Shown here: in pieces, positions 12,426 to 24,074 of the stretch
Layout: every line of letters begins with the position of its first letter
How positions within the stretch are numbered: position 1 is the stretch's first letter
DNA from: Ganoderma boninense
Taxonomy: Eukaryota; Basidiomycota; Agaricomycetes; Polyporales; Polyporaceae
Reading direction: 5' to 3'
NCBI GenBank assembly: GCA_002900995.3
Contig: CM035315.1
Coordinates: forward strand, 1,163,967-1,227,966
DNA length: 64,000 nucleotides
The notes under the pieces: generated by a model
Databases searched by the model: none
Seen by the model: the letters and a program-made list of their open reading frames with translations, nothing else
What the model was told of the DNA's origin: nothing
Program-made: the position numbers and the translations under genes

Positions 12426-13836
12426 CCCCTGTCTATGTCTATAGCCGGTCTCCGTACGCGGGCCCGCAAACACGCCAGGTGGGGATGCGGGGGGATGCCG
12501 AAGCACGCCGTTATTTATTGGACATCGGAGGCTCGTCTGGGGGATCCAGGAGGGGGAAACATCCAGACCACACATATTACTCTCATCCATACATACCATT
12601 CGCATATTCGTTTACTTTCTGTAGTAAATATCTCAGCAATACCTGTAGTTTTAGTCATCCTATTGTCTCCGCAGATGCAATATTGGGTACCGCAAGTCGG
12701 CGTCATTCGAGGTGAGCCCGACGCCACCGACCTGACTTCCCTCCTCCGTAGATCCGCGCTTAGGTGAGTCTGACCCTTCTTTGTCGATTTGCCGCATTCA
12801 CGGGATATAGGACTGTGACAGAATATGCCAAGGAACACCCCGCATAATGTGCGCACTGAATAGTCGGTTCACTCGGGCCTAATGTCACCGTTGTTGAGGC
12901 AACTCTCCACGCAGAAGCCATCCCTCCGTGGGCTCTTCACGCAAACTGGTGAGACTCCTACCACACACTATGAACTTCCACGTACTGAATGCAATGATAT
13001 GATTATACAGCCTGTTCTCCAATCATGTTTCAACAGTAGAGTTAAGACGACTGCCTGTGGTCATTTACTCGGGTCCACGACCAGTGTAGGTCCGGTAGCC
13101 GAATGTCGGAACTGTAAGTCAAAGTCCGTATAGCTTCGACAGGAAATACGAGAAGCACGGGCTCAACTCTCCCTCATTTATACCTGTCACGAAGCATGCG
13201 CCAGGCATGCACTATTTCGAAGGAGACGGAGCCACCCAAACCACCTTTGTCAACACCCCGGTCGGATGGCGTACGCCCGCGAATGGTCATCTTGGTCTAC
13301 CGACCACAGCTGATGAAGCAAGCCGTCGGAGTCTTGACCATACTCCAAAATAATACAATGTGTCCGGGCCTCGCTGCTCTCGCGTTTTCAATGTCGGCCG
13401 GGTTCGCGAATGTGGTGGCGGCGGCCTGGGGCCACCTACTACCCTGTCGTGCCTCGGTGGGTCAGTCAGGTGCTTCTCCCCTACCCATCTTTGGCCTTCA
13501 TCTGCTCAATTCCTCACTTGTAGACGGCCCCCTTCACGGAGGTCCAAGTACAACTCCGACGAGTAACAACGTCCGATCAGTGCACTTTTAGCAACATTGA
13601 CCTGCACGGCTCGCACCTCAGCCAGAGGCCAGCACTGCGGTCCGAGCATCTTCGTTTAGCCATAGGGTCTCTCTCTCTCTATTCGGTGTCTGAGCGGTAC
13701 CCTCTCTGTCGCCGTCTATCCACCATGGACCTGGACTCCTGTCATGGAAATGCAGAGGAAAGACTCGACGTACTTAAGACACTGGTGGACTAACCGTAAA
13801 GACCATTCGCTCTCCCTCGGCGATCTCACCTCAGCC
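12426..13836. other. RUD3-transporter 1 interval with a segment shared by all three transporters
   Basis: No complete gene is supported. A block at about 13300-13480 is similar to sequence upstream of transporter 3 (reverse strand, about 30470-30660): both hold the near-identical words GTTCGCGAATGTGGTGGCG and GTCAGGTGCT. A shorter match lies upstream of transporter 2 (about 18740-18790). In frame the block encodes a small hydrophobic segment (FANVV), so it is either a shared regulatory region or the relic of a neighbouring small gene copied with the transporters. Confidence 0.5.
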
Positions 13837-16206
13837 ATGTCCTCATCCTCCTCGACTGACAAGGAGAATTTCTCCACTGAGGCCATCGAATATGTTGCGC
13901 CCTTGCCACAAGTAGACCACAAGAAGGTGCTCCGGAAGTTGGACATGTACCTCGTCCCGACGGTGTGCTTGTTGTATCTCTTCTGCATCCTGTAAGTGTG
14001 TCCCCAGAACGCCTGTGTCCTGTCTCCCTCGATCCGATGTCTGACCCCCCTCCTCGCCAGTGATCGCACGAACATTAGTGCGTCGGACATCGTCCCGTGA
14101 TCCCACGATTCTTTGTGTTAACTGCAGGCGGTCGTTGCAGCCAATGCGAAGGTCGCTGGTCTGGCCACTGATCTCAACCTCACCGGCGTTCAGTTCAACC
14201 TCTGCGTTGCGGCCATGCTGGTAAGTCTCATCATAGAATATTTCACGACGGCTTAATCTCAACTAACCCGCGTCGCGCAGATTGTATACAGCTGTTTTCA
14301 GGCGCCCTCGTGAGTGCTCTGAGCAGTTAACCATCCGTTCTTGCCCGCCCGGGCGCAGTCTCATCCGCTCTCGGTTGTGCAGGAACATCATGTTGAAGAA
14401 GGTCGGCCCCGCACGGTGGCGTAAGGACATTCCAATTCTTTTTGCAAGGCGTCGACGCTGACCAGTGCTGGTGCAGTCCCTCTGATCATGTTCCTGTGGG
14501 GCTCCATCCTCGTCTCGATGGCCTTTGTCAAGAACTTCGGGGGATTGGTGGCGTGAGTCCGTCGAAATTCTCGTTCCATGCTCAAGTACTTACCGTGTCC
14601 GCCCCGAAGCGCACGGGCATTCATTGGGGTGACTCAGGCTAGTCACAATTTCATGTCTTTGATCCTACTTCTCCTGCTCACCGTCTTTACGTGCAGTCCG
14701 GCCTGCTCCCTGGATTGACATACTACATCTGCGCATGGTACCCGAAGTTTGCTCAGGCCAAGAGAATCGGTTTCATGTTCTCCGGGGTGGCTCTCGCTGG
14801 CGCGTTCGGGGGCCTCATGGCCTACGTCATTCAAGACAAGATGCATGGGTACGAGTCCCCCACCTGGAACGTGTGGGGTCGAGAATTGACTATAGAACAA
14901 GTATTGGGGGCCTAGCTGGATGGTCTTGGATCGTGAGTCCCCCATGTCTCGCACCTCTGTGCTGCGCTCACTATCTACGAATCAGTTCCTGGTCGAAGGA
15001 CTGAGTATGTGCTACAAAGTCCGTGAAAAGAGCTGCAGACTTCATTGACAAATTGCTTAGTGACGGTCCTCATCTCGGTCATAGTCTTCTTCACCATGTA
15101 TGACGTGAGTAGTCACCGCATCTGAGTGTTCTGATCGCACCCTGAAGTCCAATTGCTTGCAGTACCCGGAGAACGCCACCTTCCTCGCCGACGACGAGAG
15201 GGCTTGGCTTCTTGAGACCCTCAAGCTGGATACCGCCGCAGGTTCCCATCAGTTTAAGATCGAATTTATCGTTCAGGCGGTCCGGGATCCCAAGACGTAC
15301 CTTTTCATTTCCATATTCTTCTTGTAAGTCCTCCAAGACATCGTCGGCCCTTTCCGCCATTGACCAGGATATCTTTTCTCCAGGAGCGCGATCCCGTCGG
15401 TATCTTTCACCACCTTCCTGCCGACGATCATCGACGGCATGGGCTACACGTCCACTCATGCCCAGATCCTCACCATCCCGCCCAACGCATCAGCCTGCAT
15501 CCTCACGCTCTGCATATCCTACTTGTCAGACAAGAAGCACCTCCGCGGGCCGTTCATCCTCGCCTGGTGTCCCATCGCGATGATCGGGTACGTCCTGCTC
15601 ATCACGACGAAGACCTCGACTGCCCAATACGCTGGGAGCATCCTCGTCATGTCTGGTCTCGTACCGTGTGTCGCGGTGCAGCTGTCGTGGGCGGGAGGCA
15701 ACTTTGCTGGAGAGCTCAAGAAGGCGGTCGCGATCGGCATGGTCGTCGGCTTTGGGAACTTCGGAGGGTAAGTGTCTGCTGGCGGTTCGCTCATGGCTTC
15801 GAAAGACAGACGACTGACGAGGTGATTCCTTACGACCAGGATCGTCGCATCCTTCATCTACAGGCAGCAAGACAGCCCGCGGTACACCCTCGGCCATACG
15901 ATATGCATCGCATGCCTTTGTGTGTTGTACGTTCGATTCCTTCTCCGCAGCATGCAGGCCTCAGAAAGAGTGCTGACTTTGGACGTCATGCAGCTATGTG
16001 ATGTGCGCTGTGGCTATATTCACATTCCGCACGTTAAACAAGAGGAAGATTGCTCAGTGCGAGCGCGATGGGCTCACGCTGGCCGACGAAGATGCGTTTG
16101 CAGATATGGGCGACCGCTCACCTTTGTTCCGGTGCGTCAGTGTGGGCTCGCGATCGAGGGCCAGTCGTTCGCTAACTCTGTCCATCCTACCAGGTACACC
16201 ATATGA
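13837..16206 (+). CDS. MFS transporter, allantoate-permease (Dal5/ACS) type, copy 1
   Basis: Twelve-helix plasma-membrane symporter of the anion:cation symporter family; relatives in yeast carry allantoate, nicotinate, pantothenate, biotin or dipeptides. The start at 13837 gives MSSSSSTDKENFSTEAIEYV, then the usual LRKLDMYLVP entry to helix 1. Later signatures are VAGLATDLNLTGVQFNLCVA, GLLPGLTYYICAWYPKFAQA, YPENATFLADDERAWLLETL, PSVSFTTFLPTIIDGMGYTS and the C-terminal IAQCERDGLTLADEDAFADM; the stop is at 16204-16206. About 14 short exons join in phase with no break. The intron at 14638-14696 has a GC donor. The substrate cannot be read from sequence. Copies 2 and 3 share exon layout. Confidence 0.85.
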
Positions 16207-16994
16207 AAACGTATCTTCTCTACATGCACGCCCTTGGGTTTCGTCTATTTAGCTTAGATATCTTTGCGCAAGAACCGGCGAGCGGGATGGAAGGGATAGA
16301 GCGGGGCGAAAGGGATAGAGCGATGCAGCATAAGGACAAGTACTGCTGTTTATCAAGTATATAGTGGAATATGTACGAAATCATCAGATTGTGAGCACTT
16401 TTGGGGGTATGAAAAACGTTGGGCAGTGTTGTCTCGAGGCACTCTAGTACGACCGTGACGATGGTCAGGCACTGGCAAGTTCAGACTCGGACACATGTTC
16501 TCCGAGCGGCCAGATCAACACTGGCTTTGGCTGGTAGTTGGATAACACTCGTTAATGATTCTCCCTATGTTCTATTAGCGTTAGACAAGTAGATGCTAGA
16601 GATTAAGCCAGGGAAAGCTGCGAGGAGGATGGCGGCTCGGGCGCTTTTAGGGCGCCAGTCTAATGAGCTGCTAGCCCCTGCCGCTCGGCTGTCCCATCGC
16701 TTTCCTCCTCCCAACCTGCCTTCGACAAGGCTCTCAGTGCGTCGTCTCCATCCAGCACAGTGCATAACATTACCTGCTCTGAAAAGTGCTCATCATATGC
16801 CCCACACCGACGCTATCCATCTTTCCCGCCATCGCCGGGCCAGCCTCCACGTTCTGAGAACAGCTTCGGGCTCGCGGACATCGAAATCGCGACCTGCATA
16901 GCTCTCTAGCCGGTCCCTGGGTCTCCCTGACTCCTGAACAGGCCCACAATGTATATGATTGCATGGAAGACCCACGGAAGCGGTGCCTTCTTCC
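16207..16994. other. Spacer between transporter 1 and the RUD3 relic
   Basis: The stretch should include the 3' UTR of transporter 1. Small open frames are present on both strands, but none resembles a known family. Its position corresponds to the upstream flank of the duplicated RUD3 block. Confidence 0.4.
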
Positions 16995-17720
16995 TCCCCG
17001 ACCCGATTCAAAGCCTCGAGCAGGAGCGACGTTGGGAGGACCAGCGAGGATGAGATTGAGTCTGGACATGCTCGCGACGCAGGTCCGGGACGATGTGGAC
17101 TACGCATGAGAACCAAGCTGTAGCGTGGCACGTGCGTGCTTCCTCCCCCTTCTTCCCCTCCGAGATTCTGACCCCCGCCGAGTTTCTGGTCTGGATGCAC
17201 GTCCTCATGAGCAGGCGCATAGCAAGGTCCGCCCGTCAGGTGCTACTTGCGCGGCAGTTGACGGCGTAGAACGACGACGCCACCGCCCCCGCCGCGGTAT
17301 TCAGATCAGAGCTGATTGCGTCCAACGAAGAAACCCGGCGCGTGTGCCTTGCGCTCAAAGAATTGCAGGCGGAGCTGGAACACTATTGTCTAATAGAGCG
17401 GATTGAGTGGGAGAAGAAGGCGCTATAGGAGCACGGCAAAGCGAACGAGGCCTGCACGGCTTCGGATTCGCTAGTGAAGCGTGGAGATAGAGCGGGAGAC
17501 GAAAACGACAAACGGAGACCGATCTGAAGATCGAGAGGGAGACGTCTGTGAACTTGCCGTTAGTATTGAAGAACTTCTAAACTTGTACATCCATGCCTCT
17601 CGTATTCTTGCGCACACAGCTTACGTTTTTGGTGCATCCTGAACCAAGAGATAAAGGAGTTGACTTATGCAGGGCATTCGGTCGCCACCCAAGTTCAAGA
17701 GTCGTCGTCGAGGGACGTAG
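16995..17720 (+). pseudogene. Decayed RUD3 copy
   Basis: The stretch is clearly similar to RUD3 exons 1-3 (about 10830-11600) in the same order and strand: CGAGCAGGAGC, GATGTGCTCGCGACGCAG-like, CAGAGCTGATTGCGTCCAACGA, TGCAGGCGGAGCTGGAACA, AATAGAGCGG and CAGCTTACGTT all recur. It carries an in-frame TAG (GCGCTATAGGAGCAC, where RUD3 has GCCCTTCAGGAGCAC) and several indels, and it lacks the GRAB-domain end. It lies between transporters 1 and 2, as RUD3 itself lies before transporter 1, which marks a tandem duplication of a RUD3-transporter unit followed by loss of the golgin copy. Confidence 0.85.
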
Positions 17721-17919
17721 GCAGAACTCGCAGGTTCGGGAACTTGGAGTGCCAAGTGCTATCGTAGGCCCGGTGAGCCCTACTTGGAGCTCGATGCTCA
17801 GGCAAGTTTATATCAGTATTTCATCAATTTACTTATGGGACAGACATTGACTGGGTGAGCGCAGTGGCGCCAGCGAAGTTCAACCTTGTGATCTCCACGG
17901 CGGGCATTCGGTTATTTTC

Positions 17920-18110
17920 CACTGGAGAAAAGTCGCTGAAAAGGCGAGGCAGGTGAAAGACTTTTCTTTCCACGTGGCAAAACCAGACAAAAGTCGCTCA
18001 AAAGTCTTGCAAAGGAGAACTTTCCTCCCAATTTTCTGCCACTTTTCGGATACCGAAGAAAAGGTTATTACTTGTCTTGACTTTCGATCGACTTTTTTCT
18101 AGTTGAAAAC
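17920..18110. repeat. A/T-rich block with repeated and inverted AAAAGTCG/CGACTTTT words
   Basis: Within about 190 bp the word AAAAGTCG (or AAAAGTCT) occurs several times on the plus strand and its reverse complement (CGACTTTT, AGACTTTT) occurs near 17960 and 18090, giving the potential for several hairpins. The base composition is clearly more A/T-rich than its surroundings. It could be a small miniature inverted-repeat element or its remains. No flanking target-site duplication was established. Confidence 0.4.
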
Positions 18111-19044
18111 AGCCTCATGCCCGTCGTGCTCCAGGACGAGCGATGGTTCAGTTGGGCCCGGTGCGAGATATGACTCCATGACCGTTGACACAATGCCCGA
18201 CGAGTGACAGCTTCTAGAGCGGCTCTTCTCGCAGGGAGGTGAGTCATAAATTCAAGTCGTTTCTGGTTTCTGACTGAGTATACACGTGTGGGTGCAGAAC
18301 ATATTCTCTCGTGGTCCGAAGGGCTGAAAGTTGTCTTGTGCAGGCCTCTGAGTGCTACGTAACTCGTTAGCCGAGCAGCCCAGCGACTGAACAGTAAGTT
18401 ATCGAAAGCTTCTTCAGGGTTTGCAGAAGCGCACTCACGTAGGGGCCTGCCCTCTATTCTTAGCCCGAAGCATGCATCGTGTTGGAGCCTCGACAAAGTC
18501 ACGTAAACTGCTCATGACAACCCCACGGTCCGGGGTCGTGTATTTCGGGCTAGTCGTCTTCTCTTCCCGCGAAAGTTAGTGAAAGAATAATGGAATCTTT
18601 CTCGCACTTCATATTCAACACATTGGTCTCTATTTTGGCCTACCGTTCTCGCTACCTTTCTATGAACTCAGGTTTGGCAGGAACTCAGAAGTAAGTGGGC
18701 GTCATTTCCTAGACTCCTACCCGCGCGCCATCGGTGATATCAGGTGCTCATTCTCCGGCTGTTCTAGCCTTCCTTCTGCTAAATACTTTCTCAAGGTTCT
18801 TTGTCAGGTGATTGGGTGGAAGAACGATGTGCTCATTAACACTCAGGATGCAGCATTTCGAACGGACGCTTCTCGCTACAGCCGACGTCAGTCATTTTCG
18901 GTTGGGCATGAGGATTTTATTTTCTTGACCGTGGTGTCCGGAGGTTGGCTTCCCTGTCGCCGCTGGGGGTCACTTCATAGGGTCGAGGGCAGCAGTGAGC
19001 CCCCGCCCTTCTTCAGCCATTCTTTCCCCCAGCCCCCGACCACC
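18111..19044. other. Upstream region of transporter 2
   Basis: A 144-codon minus-strand frame (18068-18502) has no recognisable family and is probably chance. Around 18740-18790 a short segment matches the shared upstream sequence of transporters 1 and 3 (ATCAGGTGCTCATTCTCCGGCT-like), supporting common descent of the promoters. Confidence 0.4.
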
Positions 19045-21336
19045 ATGGACACCTTCACCGATCATGAGAAATTGTCCACCGAGGTTGTGATAGTGGAAGA
19101 CTCTACGCCCTCTGTGGACCACGGGGTGGTACTTAGGAAACTGGACTTGCGCCTGGTTCCGCCCGTAGGTATCCTGTACTTGTTATGCTTTCTGTAAGTG
19201 GCAAGAACGTCGCCCTCTGTTCCTGTGCGATATCTGACAGCTTTGACCCATAGCGACCGCGCAAACATCGGTATGTTGGGCGTTACATGGCACTAGTGGC
19301 TCTCCCTTTACGATCCGTGCAGGAAATGCGAAGGTAGCTGGTTTGGCCTCTGACCTGCACCTCACTGGGGTTCAGTTCAACCTCTGCGTTGCGATCACCC
19401 TGGTAAGTCTCGTGCACTTAATATTGACATCTCACTCGACGATGTTGTGCAGATTCCGTACAGTCTTCTCGAGGTGCCTTCGTGAGTTCCAAGAGTCAAC
19501 CCTAGTCAACCGTTCTTTCCTCATACCCAATCTCATCTGCGATGGGGTAGGAACATCGCATTGAAGATGGTTGGCCCGTCGCGCTGGCGTAAGAGCAATT
19601 CCAAATCCATTTACAAGGTGTGACGCTAATCGATACCGTCGTAGTCCCGATAATCATGTTTGTCTGGGGCTCCATTCTCGTCTCGATGGCCTTCGTGCGG
19701 AGTTTAGGAGGACTGATGACGTGAGCTTGCTGCTCGCTCATTCCCGCCAGTGGTGTCTCATCCTAATACGAAAGCGCACGCGTTTTCCTGGGATCCGCCG
19801 AGGTAAGTTGCGAATTCTTAGTTTATGTCCCCCGTTCACCGTCATGACGCGTAGGCCGGTCTGCTTCCCGGATTGACGTACTACCTCTCCGCGTGGTATC
19901 CAAAGTCGGCACAGGCGAAGAGAATTGGTATTATGTACTCGGGAGTGTCCCTCGCCGGCGCGTTCGGTGGCCTGCTAGCCTATGCTATCGAGAAGATGAA
20001 TGGGTACGACTCCCTGACTGGGAGTGATCGGGTTAAGGCTGAGTCTCCATCAGAATCTGTGGCCTGTCTGGGTGGTCTTGGATTGTAAGTCACTTATATC
20101 GTGCCCTGTTACGCTGTTGTTATAATCCCGATACTAGTTCTTGCTTGAAGGCCTGCGTAAGTGCCAAGAAATGCGCGACATGGTCGCACGCAACTGATCA
20201 CTCACCTCTAGTGACCGTCCTCGTCGCGACGGCATTCTACTTTTACATGTACGATGTCAGTGGTTCCAACCTCTCAGCTGCCCGAGTGTTCTTGACGCAC
20301 ATTTACTTACAGTACCCTGAGAACGCAACATTCCTCACCGACGCCGAGAGAACTTGGCTTCTCGAGACCCTCAAGCACGATAGTGCTGGAGGCTCCAAAC
20401 AATTCAAACGCGAATTCATTTTCCAAGCGTTGCGCGATCCCAAGGCATACGTTTTCATGGCTATGTTCTTCTTGTGAGTTCATCTGGGGATACCTTGCCT
20501 TGTGCCCCTGCTGATGTTGTTTCTCGCAGAGGAGCAGTCCCAGCAGTGTCTTTCACTGTCTTCCTGCCTACGATCATCCACGGCCTCGGCTACTCTTCCA
20601 CGCACGCCCAGCTCCTTTCCATCCCGCCGAACGCGACGGGCTGCGCCTTCACGCTTATCGTGTCCTACTTCTCGGACAAGAGGCGCATACGAGGGCCATT
20701 CATCTCGTGGGGTGTTCTGTGGCGATCGTCGGGTACGTCATGCTCATCGCGACAAAGACCCCGGCGATCCAGTACTGCGGCAGTGTTATTGTAGCGGCTG
20801 GTCTCTTTCCGAGCGTGTCGACGCTGGTAGCGTGGGCTGGGGGAAATTTTGCTGGGGAAGTCAAGAGGGCGGTCGTGATTGCGATAATCATCGGGTTCGG
20901 AAACCTCGGAGGGTAAGCACTCAACTAGCATGGCTTCGACGCTCCGATTGTTGTTGACGACGCGATCCCTTAAGGGTCGTCGCGTCTTTCATCTACAGGC
21001 AGCAGGATAGCCCTCGATATATCCTCGGCCACTCGGTCTGTGCCGCAAGTCTTTCTCTGTTGTACGTGCCGAGCCTCGTATTCTATGAGTGTCATGACAG
21101 GAGCTGACTTCGGATGTTGTGCAGCATCGTGCTGTGCGCTCTCACCATGCTGAGGCTGCATGTGCTGAATCGAAGCAAGATTGCAGCATGCGAGCGCGAA
21201 GGCATCACCGCCGACAAGTTCGACGTGTTCTCAGAGCTGGGCGACAGCTCGCCGTTGTTTCGGTGCGTTCAGTGCTCCGTTGATGGACCTCCTGGCCCTA
21301 GCCTGCCTAATGTTCCTTCCCAGATATACCCTATAA
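19045..21336 (+). CDS. MFS transporter, allantoate-permease type, copy 2, with one frameshift
   Basis: Same family and exon layout as copy 1. The start at 19045 gives MDTFTDHEKLSTEVV. Signatures include LRKLDLRLVPPVGILYLLCF, VAGLASDLHLTGVQFNLCVA, GLLPGLTYYLSAWYPKSAQA, YPENATFLTDAERTWLLETL and IAACEREGITADKFDVFSEL; the stop TAA is at 21334-21336. Near 20704 one base is missing: the frame RGPFI runs on into a wrong reading, while the family sequence (GCSVAIVGYVMLIATKTPA) continues one frame over. Restoring a C in CATCTCGTGG would give the expected CATCCTCGTGG. Elsewhere all introns are in phase. The intron that has a GC donor in copies 1 and 3 has an ordinary GTAAGT here (19803). It is either a recent pseudogene or carries a sequence error. 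Confidence 0.8.
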
Positions 21337-21843
21337 ACGCATGGGAGTATAGCCTTCAAGATGAATCAGTTGGAGTGCGTGGTGTGTGGTGACATACATG
21401 GAACTGCAGAAGAGCCGCGGTCTGTTATAGCGAGGGTCTGCAGACCGGATAGATGTCTCCGAATGGTATGTTCTCCAGGCCACGAACAGGTGGAGGGGGG
21501 GGGGTTGTTAAGGTGGTATAGAGCAAGAGGAGATCCGGGAGAGCAGTCTCGCCGGGCGAGTGGTTGAGAGGAGAGCACAAATGAAGAAAAACTGTTCTTG
21601 ATCGCATACAAACGCGGCGGTACAATCTGTGGATGAGCGTGGGCACCTGGGGTTGAGTGGTAGACGTGATGTAATTTTCTTTCTTGCGTTCAGCCAACCT
21701 TGAGCATAGTACTAGTTGCTGCAATAGCGACTGATGCGGATGGCCACCGGGCCAGGACAATACGTCACGAGATATTAGAATAACATTGGCGGAGGTTGTT
21801 GAGAGCGAATGCAGCGTTTCTAGAGGGATCCTGACGGCGTCAG
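21337..21843. other. Convergent spacer with a 10-G run
   Basis: Transporter 2 (+) and the DUF6535 gene (-) end toward each other here. The stretch includes a run of ten G at 21495-21504. I see no coding segment. Confidence 0.4.
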
Positions 21844-24074
21844 CTAAGTTGTGTCGAGGACGGTTGTTTCAGTAACGCGCACAGCATATTCCTCCTCATG
21901 CTTCAACCTGCGAATGGAAGACTTCAGCGAGTTGAAGGATAGCTTTGCGAAATATCCTCTCCGCTGCGCCTCCAAGCCTTCATCCCGTCCAGGAACCAAC
22001 ACCCGCGATGCAGCCAGGAAGAACCCTTTTGGTACGATCTCATAGCCCGTCGAAATCTCTTCGCACATGGTTTGCAACGGCTCGACAATCGTGGAGGCGA
22101 ATGTATCCCTCCACTCCGCCACATCAAGTGTCGCCATTTTTCGTGTGAGAGACGAGACGAGGTTCCGTGTTTCGTTCCGTATCCACCTCTCTTGCTCCCA
22201 GGACAGGCCGGCATAGTTGATCAAGGCCTAGCGTGTCCACGTCAAGGAAATTTCGACAGCTAAGAATGCTGCCCTGATGTAGTGTCCGCCACGCACTACA
22301 CGGTGTTCAGCATTGTACCTAGCCATGGCCATGACTACGATCATGTGGTTAGTGAACCTTTGTGTGCATAACAGACAGCGCAACTACCAGGTGTACATAC
22401 CATTTCGAACAGTATCATATCTTATCATTGAGGATGGATTATTGGAAGGCTCAGGGGGGAAGTATCCGTGGTACAGAACGCAAAACGCCTCCCGAGCAAG
22501 AATGGAATCTCCTATACACAGAAGAGCAAGAGTCGAGACACTCTCTGGTAGGCGGGGTAGACGTTGGATGGAATGCAGTCTGTGAGAAAAATCTCCGCAT
22601 GACAGTATAGGCCAGTCACCACTGAGACTATCCCGCAGATTATGATTTACGGTGAGCATCTTTCGGAGCCCACGGTAGAGGTGTTGCTGCCAGAGGAGTG
22701 CAGTCAGCGTTTCCGAACACCTGTCGACATCAGCGCCCCACAGCCGGATCCAGGCGCGGCGAACGTCGGAGAAACAAGGGGAGATCTGTTCGCAGGGGAG
22801 GTCAGAGAGGATCACTTGTAGCAGTTTGAGGTGCTCGGTAGACAGGGTCGTAGTGTATGCCATGGTGGCAATGTGGCGGTCGAGGAGCCCATTGTCTCGG
22901 GCGACCTCGATCTGTTCAAGGCCATGCCAGGTCGAAAAACGCGCCATCTTCCATCTAGAGCACTGCAAGTGCAAGTTGAAGACCTGGTCTTTCAGACGTG
23001 CGAGGGCGGACCCTCGGTGGCTAAAAGGGATCGCCAACCACACTCGTCGGAGGACTCTTGCCCACTGGCGCGAGAGCGCCTCCGCAAGCCGACCCACCGC
23101 ATTCCAAGCCAGGCTCGACAGCACAAATACGCCGTACGCCTGCGGCGATCTGTAACAGCAATCCAGTTTGAAGACGGGGAGGATTGTGACGACAAGCACG
23201 AAGATGAAGAGGGCGCCGATGAGCGCGGTGACGACTGCGGCCACCGTCACGTGGATCGTCCACAAGAGAATGAGGAGGCCAGCGAGGAAGAGGAATAATG
23301 CGATCTGTAAGAGCAGTGAGGGAACGAGGACGATCACGCCAACATGCCACTTGATCAGGCTGTTGAGGCGGTATTGGCGGAGGCGAGCGGTCTCACGAGA
23401 GGTGCCTGACAGTCCCTGGGACTCCTCGAAAAGCCATTGCTTGACGATGAGCGCGATGGATGCAGAGGCGAGGCTACAGACGAGGCTGGTGAACCACAGG
23501 GTATTGATCCAGACGGCCGAAGGTGGGTTGGGGAAGGGTGGTTGAAGTTGGTCCGATGAACGGGCAGGCTGGGTAGAGTTGATAAAGGAGGGGTTGACAG
23601 AGAAGCTGTTCAGTTGAGCTGATATTTGTTGTAGGGTAGCGATCATTGGATCGGTAGGGGCGGGTTGGAGGAGCTGATAGGACTGGACATTGAATGCGGT
23701 CAACACTGCGGAGAAGAGACCCGCCTTGTAGCCCACAGTCAAATTTGTGAGTTTTTGCAGCACACACTTCGTGCGCGGGTACGCACATACACCAAGAGCG
23801 AATCCATGGCCTTTTGCCATTGTTCCACCAGCTCGTTGTGGTACGTCCTGACGGCTGCTGATGCGTCGTCCCAGGCCTTCGCTCGTTGTTCGTCTGTGAA
23901 CTCGTTCTTCAGTTCCTCGTTTATGACCTGGGATTACAAATGATCAGAGGATAGGCAATCAGAACGCTTTCAATGCATTCATACATCAGGGTCTGGGAAG
24001 CTCCAGTCCGCCCATTCGGGTGGCAGCCAAGTGATACCGTCGGCTCGGGTGGTGACTTTGGATTTCGATGCCAT
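21844..24074 (-). pseudogene. DUF6535 membrane protein, copy 1, decayed C-terminus
   Basis: Agaricomycete family of unknown function. The start at 24074 gives MASKSKVTTRADGITWLPPE. Exons 24074-23985 and 23927-23787 and the start of the long exon at 23724 match copy 2 (39147) exon for exon. The signature AGLFSAVLTAFNVQSYQLLQ and several hydrophobic helices (TLWFTSLVCSLASASIALIV; VALLF-like stretches) follow. The long frame stops at 22384, about 150 residues short of copy 2. Beyond it the homologous tail is still visible (VVMAMARYNAEH; LSWEQERWIRNETRNL; CEEISTGYEIVPKGF), but it is out of phase and interrupted by a TAG at 22228-22230. Copy 2 is intact, so this copy is probably losing its C-terminal domain or carries uncorrected errors. 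Confidence 0.7.

Noticed and set aside
18068..18502. 144-codon minus-strand frame
   Set aside because: It overlaps the A/T-rich inverted-repeat block and has no family signature.
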